Shown piece after piece: positions 58,274 to 64,000 of a DNA stretch of 64,000 nucleotides. The stretch comes from Linnemannia schmuckeri (Eukaryota > Mortierellomycota > Mortierellomycetes > Mortierellales > Mortierellaceae): positions 2,480,001 through 2,544,000 of the forward strand of contig JANATG010000007.1 of assembly GCA_029449235.1 (NCBI GenBank), given 5' to 3'. Position 1 is the stretch's first letter. Each line of letters begins with the position of its first letter. A program made the position numbers and the translations under genes. The notes below the pieces were generated by a model. The model was not told the DNA's origin, did no database searches, and saw nothing but the letters and a program-made list of their open reading frames with translations.

Positions 58274-58957
58274 ATGGGAAACATATTCAGCAACCGCCAG
58301 CAGGAGCACGAGGACGATATCATCCGTCGCCAGCAACAAGCTGCTGCCGCCGCAGAGCGCCAACGTCAGCGCCAACTTCAACGTGAGCGCGAAGCAGAAC
58401 AAGAACGCCAACGCCAAGAACAAGAACGCCAGCGTCGAGAGCAAGAAATAAAACGCCAATGTCTGGCACTCGAAAGCTTCTTTGAACAGGCAAAAGCCCA
58501 AGCCGCTCGTCGACCCCGTCCCCTTTTCGCTCAGCCCGTTTACGACAAGCATGGCTCGGCCGCCGACCGAGACTGGGAGTGGCATTATGACAGACTCCTA
58601 GCCAGCCACGATGACCACGATACCCGGAACGAAGACCATGAAGGTTACACAGGCTCTGACGGATACTATCGCATCCCTCAACCCCGCACACATCGCCAAA
58701 CTCCACACCAGAACACTGACTATGCCCGGAGAGGACTCTGCAAGACCGACAAGGTCTACAGCCCTCCGCCCACCGGAAAGGGTCGTCGCAAGCGAGGTCG
58801 CAAAGGGAAGGGGGATTTGTTTGAGAACGACTACCATGCCGGGTATAGCAAGCCTGAAATCTTGGCCATGTCGTCCGAGCGGAAGGCTGCGTTCGAGGCA
58901 CAGAAGTTGAAGCGACAACAACGCGAGACGACGAGGACATCTGTTGTATCTGCTTAG
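58274..58957 (+). CDS. Cluster member E: MGNIFS-start coiled-coil protein with GRKGKGD-DYHAGY motif
   Basis: Intronless, 227 residues. The start MGNIFSNRQQ has Gly2 and Ser6, the classic N-myristoylation pattern, which would tether it to membranes. Residues 10-75 form one charged Q/R/E coiled coil (RQQQAAAAAERQRQRQLQRE onward). A His/Asp-rich middle follows (SHDDHDTRNEDHEGYTG). Residues about 150-215 hold the shared motif: RRGLCKTDKVYSPPPTGKG, KRGRKGKGDLFENDYHAGY, then PEILAMSSERKAAFEAQ, and TSVVSA at the end. It is the best-preserved member with both the lipid-anchor start and the motif. Function is unknown; membrane tethering with a basic interaction module is an inference. Confidence 0.78.
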   Translation: MGNIFSNRQQEHEDDIIRRQQQAAAAAERQRQRQLQREREAEQERQRQEQERQRREQEIKRQCLALESFFEQAKAQAARRPRPLFAQPVYDKHGSAADRDWEWHYDRLLASHDDHDTRNEDHEGYTGSDGYYRIPQPRTHRQTPHQNTDYARRGLCKTDKVYSPPPTGKGRRKRGRKGKGDLFENDYHAGYSKPEILAMSSERKAAFEAQKLKRQQRETTRTSVVSA

Positions 58958-59010
58958 GAGGAGGTGGGACGTTGGGTGTGGGGTTTTGGTCTAGTTATGC
59001 ATGAATGCTA

Positions 59011-59045
<35 letters not shown>

Positions 59046-59367
59046 GGGTTGTGGATTTTGATTGACAAAGTGCTTTTATGTTCTCACATTTGAAATTCAA
59101 GAACTGCTTAATCGCACACGATTTTTACCCCCTTTTATTTGCCTTTTGATTCATAAAATAAAATAAAAAAAGTCTATGCTAGTTTCTTTTTTTTGTTTTG
59201 TTTTGTTTTGTGATTTATTTGTTCCTGACCAAGAAAACGCTTTTCATCCCGAAACTCAAAAAACACACAACGCCTGTGCACCCTCGCCCTCACAAAGAAA
59301 AAAAATCTGCAAGCATCAACACCAACATCCTCCCTCCTCTTCCCTCGCCCTCCGTTCTTCCAACAAC
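58958..59367. other. Convergent intergenic with 31-nt poly(A) tract
   Basis: Between the 3' ends of member E and the aldehyde dehydrogenase. A31 at 59012-59042. Nothing else. Confidence 0.5.
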
Positions 59368-61283
59368 TTAATCAGCAAGGCAGATAGTCTTGAGCTCTGT
59401 ATAAAAGTCCAACGAATGCTCACCACCCTCTCGCCCCAGACCAGACTTCTTCATCCCTCCAAAGGGCATGCGCAAATCACGCGCCATCCAAGTGTTGACC
59501 CAAACAGTTCCAGCCTGGATCTCGCCTGCAACTCGACGGGCACGACGACCGTTCTCGGTCCAGAGGGAGCAGGAAAGGCCGTACTCGGAGTCGTTGGTGA
59601 TCTGGATGACTTCTTCCTCGGTGTCAAAGGCGTAGATCGTCACCACGGGTCCAAAAATTTCCTCGCGCATCACCCTACAGCTTGGGGTCAACCTAGTCAC
59701 AGGGGAGGCAAATTGAGTGAAAACAAGTCGTTAGCTAAACTCAGTCCATCCATTCGCTTAGATTCCTCATAGTCGAGAACATAGTACCGGACGCATAAGA
59801 AAAACAGTAGCGCCATTAACGACTTACCCAGAGATGATAGTGGGCTCCAAGAAGTAACCATTCTGGAACTCGTCTTGGAGAGACGCAGGCTTGTCACCAC
59901 CGCACTCAATTTTTCCTCCCTCCTTAACACCCAGATCAATATAGCTCTTGACCTTCTCCCAATGCTCCTTCGATACAAGCGCTCCCAAGTTGGTATCATG
60001 CGCAGAGGGATCTCCAACTTTCAACTTCTTAGCTCCATCAACAAGACCATTCAAGAACTTCTCATAAATCGGTCTCTCAACAAAGATCCTCGAGCCGCAT
60101 AGACAAATCTCGCCTTGGTTCGCAAAGCTCGATCTCAAGCTGGTCGTGAGGGCCTTTTCGAAATCACAGTCGGCAAAGATAATGTTGGCGTTCTTGCCTC
60201 CGAGCTCGAGGGATAGTTTCTTGAAGTGCGGGGCAGAGTTGGCAATGATTTTGGCACCAGTGACGGTGCCGCCGGTGAAGGAGATGAGGGGGATGCGGGG
60301 GTGCTCGACAAGGGCTTGGCCTGCCTTCATACCGGTGCCAAAGACCATATTGACGACTCCTGCAGGGAGACCGGCGTCCTTGAGGACGGAGCAGAGCATA
60401 TAGGCGGTCAGGGATGTGAATTCGGAGGGCTTGCAGATGGCAGTGTTTCCGCAGGCTGTAAGAGGGGGGGAGAGGAGGATGAGGCGATATTTTGTTAGTA
60501 TAAAGGATCATCAAAAGGCGCCGTCAAGGAGATAATGAAAAAATGAAAAATATTGCGACGCTTTGAAGATGTTCGTTCGATCAAGATACTAACCAATGCA
60601 AGGAGCGATCTTCCATGTCAAGAGGTACAAGGGCCTAGTACAGGATGTGAAAGAAAAAGAAAATAGCAGGCAAAATGTGAGCAGTGGGAAGAAGGGGCAG
60701 GTGGAGAAAAGAGGGTGAGAGAGAGCACAAAAAGAAAGAGTACGAAATCAAGAGTACAGCGAGCGAGGGACATCGAAAACACACGCAAAATGAAAATCAG
60801 AAGGGATAAATGCAAGGCGACGTACAGGTTCCAAGGAGAAATCAAGCCCGCGACTCCGATAGGCATGCGCTGAGAGTAGTTGAACCCCACACCCTCCAAC
60901 TCGGCGGCCTCCTCAACAGAGTGCAGAATACGCCCAGCAAAGAACCGGAAATTATATGCCGCGCGGGGAATATCGACGGTTTTGGCAAGAGAAATAGGTT
61001 TGCCCTGGTCCTTGGACTCTGCTCGCACAAACTCGTCTTGACGTGCATCAATCAGATCGGCAATCTTGTACAGGATTCGGGCTCGCTCTGCCTTTGTGGT
61101 CTTGGACCAGGTGGTGAAGGCAGTAGAGGCCGCCTTGTAGGCCAGGTCGACATCGGCTTTGGTCGAGTCGGGAATCTGGGCATGGGGGACGCCATGGGCG
61201 GGGTTGAATGTGTCAAAGTAGGCACCTTCAGTGGGTTTGACAAACTCGTTGTTGATGAAGTTGTCGATTGCTGTGAGTGCCAT
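59368..61283 (-). CDS. Aldehyde dehydrogenase, ALDH8-like
   Basis: Four exons: 61283-60826, 60634-60594 (41 nt), 60455-59828 and 59692-59368, giving 483 residues, full length for the NAD(P)-dependent aldehyde dehydrogenase superfamily. Landmarks are SPWNLPLYLLTWKIAP (proline-rich Rossmann entry), ACGNTAICKPSEFT (cofactor Lys), ISFTGGTVTGAKI, the general base in LELGGKN (Glu250), the catalytic Cys284 in FANQGEICLCGSRIFVE, and EEIFGPV. The GEICLC context resembles 2-aminomuconic semialdehyde dehydrogenases (ALDH8), which work in tryptophan/kynurenine breakdown, but fatty-aldehyde oxidation cannot be excluded. There is no targeting signal at either end, so it is probably cytosolic. It is tail-to-tail with the coiled-coil cluster. 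Confidence 0.93.
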
Positions 61284-61606
61284 GTTGGGTCTTCTTTTGA
61301 ATCAAGTGTGTAAATGTGTGTGAGGGAACGGGGATTGTTGTTGTTGGGGAGGATGAGTGAGGTGTGGATGATGATGAGAAGAAGGAAAAAGAAAAGAGAA
61401 GAACGGCACACGGGTCGGTCGTGAGAAAATATGCCCCATGAGCTTAAGAGGTATTACTTAAGAGGCACATCGTCAAGTGTGATTAATTAAGAGGCAGGTC
61501 GTTGTCAACTTTGCCCAAAATCAAGCAAGCACAGGGCAAAAGAAGAGGAAAATAGCAACTACTTTATTTTGAAGATATCCATGAATAGATAAGATAACTA
61601 CACGCC
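61284..61606. other. Intergenic, ALDH promoter
   Basis: 323 bp between the ALDH start and the 3' end of the lipase. Contains a repeated AAGAGGCA(C/G) element (about 61461, 61488). Nothing else supported. Confidence 0.4.
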
Positions 61607-63850
61607 TTAATGCTGCTGCTGCTCCTGGGCATCAATAAAGCTATGTGTCGCAATACGCGAGGACGAACGAGACCGACGGCCAGAGACAAACGAATTACGC
61701 TCAACAAGAGGCGATTGGTTAGGTGTGCTCAATGCAGAGACCGCAGAGGCGTTGCCACCATCCTCGTCATCAAAGTCATCGTTACCCTCGAGCTCATGGA
61801 CCAGCGTCCGGATCTCACGTAGCATAGTCCCAGCTCCATTCGATCCCGAACGTGTAATGATCCTCTTCTTTTCCTGGGCTGTCGAAATATGTCCATTGAA
61901 CGAATGTGTCTCTAGCAGTTCCAGGATGTGAGGGTACACATGCTTGTCCAGTCCCTCCGCCCACAAGAAATCTATTAACATGAAGAGAAAGGGGAAAGTT
62001 AATAAGCTGCCACTGTATGACAAACATGAAAAATGGACAAGAATTGACGGCGTGTGGAGTGAACGTCTTACCCAAGTGCTCATAGTCAGGAACCTCCCAG
62101 ACGCCCACCAAATCGGGGAGATCCGAGAGCAGAGCCTTGATGTCAACGAGGGAATCGTTGCCTCCGTAAAAGATGGCGATCGGGGTAGCGATTTGATTGG
62201 TGGGGAAGGGGTGTGGGCAATGGCTCCTGGTCGATGACAGGTAAGGCACTCTAGGCTGGACATCGTCATACATCTGGAAGACCTGTGTCCGGATAATTTG
62301 GAACCAGTGCTAAATTAAAGGGTGGGGGTATGTAAGTAAACAAGTGTAGCGTCAGTTGCAACGTCCATACTAATTAAAAAATATCGCCAAAGCGTAAATA
62401 TGAACACTGACAATGATCAAAGCGACTAAAAAAAAAAAAGAAAAAAAAGGAAAAGCACTTACGACGAGGATCCTGACACTGGTGAAACTATACAAATGCT
62501 GATAAGAGACCGCCTTTTGAACAAGACTCATAGACTGACACCTCCAGCCAAACAAGAACTTGACTGCAAGGTCAATCATGCCCGCGTAGGTCGTTGGATG
62601 AAGTAGATTCTGCCAGAACAGTGCTGCTGTCAAGGGTGTCTTCCTTCCGAGAAGTAAATAAATGACATTGGGTGCTGCCTTGACAATAGAGTTGACCAAT
62701 CCGTTCTCGAGTCCTGGTGGCGTTGTTGCTGGGGCAAGAGCGATGAAGAGCGAGATCTTGTCGTTCAGATCGGGGTTGATTGACAGGGAAGCAAATGCCT
62801 GGGCAGTTCCCTGAGAGAATCCAATGTAAACGAGAGAGGGAGCTCCTGTCCTGTTCAAGATGTACTATTGGAGTAACAAACAACAACACAACAGTGATGA
62901 GCACAGCGTGTTGTGAGCAATTGACGCAGAAGCAGGAAGCAAGAAAACTTACATCGACGGTGTCGGGCACGTCAAAGAGGGCCAATTCATCCATGCTGAA
63001 CTCCCAGAACTTTTTCTCGTGAGGCTTGAGGAACATGTGCTTCAAGGAATACTTGTTTCCTCGGGCGTTGCCCAACCAGACGTCATAACTAAAATGAGAA
63101 AAAATAGAAAAAACAAATTGACGCCATGATATCAATGAGGGCACTTTTTATGGCAGAGGAAAATAAAGGAAAGCACAGAAATCAAGTTTCAATCATGTAC
63201 ATAAGCGATTGGCAAATAAAACAAGTAACAACGCAACAACTTACCCAGCTTCGGCAAGAACAAACGCCAAGTTCCGCTCCTCATCCAAGTTGCAGAGCCA
63301 GACCTCGGAACACATCATGAATCCATGGTAGAGCAAGACAACAGGTTTGATGTAGTCGCCAGCCTTGGTCTTCTTCCCGTGCTTTTGGTCCAAGTCTGCC
63401 TCAAAATCTTCCTCCTGCTCTCGCTTGTGGCGTTTTCGTTGGTTGTTGATGTAGGCCTCCTTTGTCTCTGCAGCAAGGGGGACACCGCTTTCTCGGAGCA
63501 AGTTGACGATGTCCTTGGGAGGATTGGGGACGATGCCCTTTGCCGAGACGCTTTCCCTCCCGTGGGTGATCCGGTGCACACCCAGGAGGTAGTTGTCTTG
63601 AGTCCTGACGAGATGCTCCTGAACTGGGTAATTCCTGTTTTTGAGGAAGTGACAGTGACGGGTATTAGTATTTCCCTCTTTGGGATCGAGCTTCTTGGAA
63701 GTGAAACGATCAGGTCTGAGTGATATAGAATAAGTAATCATTTGATGAATCTCTTTTTACCAGAACCGGAGCATTTCCTGAACGTTGGCGGCGTTCTCCA
63801 GGTGCGGTGCCCTTGCCGACATATGGTTCGTCACAACCCACGGGAATATC
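61607..63850 (-). CDS. Steryl-ester hydrolase/acid-lipase-type alpha/beta hydrolase, 5' end outside window
   Basis: Six exons are visible: 63850-63761, 63634-63245, 63088-62953, 62864-62463, 62309-62072 and 61971-61607; the first exon(s) lie beyond the right edge. The second junction gives LRFWNYPVQEHLVRTQDNYL, the N-terminal signature of the AB-hydrolase-associated lipases (gastric/lysosomal acid lipase, yeast Yeh1/Yeh2/Tgl1). Then come VVLLYHGFMMCSEVWL, YDVWLGNARGNKYS, the nucleophile elbow YIGFSQGTAQA (Ser codon at 62816-62814), FYGGNDSLVD (catalytic Asp) and VPDYEHLDFLWAEG (catalytic His). The C-terminal tail of about 90 residues is acidic and Ser/Arg-rich. Yeast relatives release sterols from steryl esters at lipid droplets or the plasma membrane. 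The 63851-64000 remainder reads as intron. Confidence 0.9.
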
Positions 63851-64000
63851 CTTGAACATCAAGGGGAAAGAGAACGATAAAGGGGAAAGAGTAAAGTGTA
63901 AGCATTCCTTCCGTGCTTTTCTCTTACTTTCTTAGCTCACTAGCGTCTCCCTCTCTCTCTCTTTCTCTGCAACATTGACTGTTGTCAAACAGATGCAATA

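Noticed and set aside
63635..63720. Direct join of the lipase exon to ACCTGATCG at 63720
   Set aside because: It would create TGA at the junction; the acceptor at 63635 gives LRFWNYPVQEH, the family signature.
1..64000. CRISPR array, bacterial operons, prophage, rRNA
   Set aside because: No direct-repeat/spacer array, no Shine-Dalgarno-led gene strings and no rRNA signature; the DNA is eukaryotic, with spliceosomal introns throughout.

Overview
This window is nuclear DNA from a filamentous fungus, most likely an early-diverging Mucoromycota lineage of the Mortierellaceae type. The pointers are intron-rich genes with short GTAAGT/GTATGT...TAG introns, long poly(T)/poly(A) tracts, a Ste50/Ubc2-type adaptor with SAM-RA-SH3-SH3 order, a fungal Mvp1-type sorting nexin, and decayed members of expanded F-box/LRR and NACHT-pentapeptide-WD40 families. 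The lineage is an inference from gene content and style, not from a database match. All exon models were built by hand from splice sites and reading phase.

Left part (1-12 kb): a partial gene of unknown function runs off the left edge (minus strand). It is followed by a gene graveyard, all on the minus strand: a nearly full-length F-box/LRR pseudogene (1630-4068), a short leucine-rich remnant, a type-B carboxylesterase pseudogene (5848-8313), and a second esterase relic (9174-10154) in which a signal peptide is joined to the C-terminal half. A tRNA-Leu(CAA) lies at 11951-12032.

Middle (14-42 kb): well-preserved genes. They are a Q/P/H-rich protein with a 17-nt microexon (14378-18117), a questin-oxidase-like protein with a 1.86-kb first intron (20498-24261), a Ste50/Ubc2 adaptor (25969-29596, 10 exons, another 17-nt microexon), an acyl-CoA oxidase with a PTS2-like N-terminus (29783-32626, minus), an Mvp1/SNX8 sorting nexin (33820-36870), a broken P450 copy (37047-38022, minus), a short-chain dehydrogenase ending in -AKL (38089-39403, minus) and an intact cytochrome P450 with an 11-nt microexon (39877-42069, minus). 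Oxidase, dehydrogenase and P450, with the ALDH and steryl-ester lipase at the right end, would fit lipid and fatty-acid catabolism, but they are not shown to be co-regulated.

Accessory island (43-52 kb): a NACHT/pentapeptide/WD40 pseudogene that lacks its Walker A segment, a zinc-finger-containing relic, a small secreted four-cysteine ORF of bacterial appearance (48668-48964, minus), a degenerate minisatellite, and a PIF1-like helicase relic.

Novel cluster (53-59 kb): a tandem, same-strand array of short intronless genes for Q/R-rich coiled-coil proteins. Three members begin MG[N/D]IF, two of them with an N-myristoylation-like MGxxxS start. Three share a C-terminal motif built around GRKGKGD and DYHAGY. 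One has five perfect-length 22-residue repeats and another four 29-residue repeats. At least two members are decayed. I do not recognise this family; it is the best candidate for an undescribed system here.

Right end (59-64 kb): an aldehyde dehydrogenase (59368-61283, minus) and a 5'-partial alpha/beta-hydrolase lipase of the steryl-ester hydrolase type (61607 to the edge, minus).
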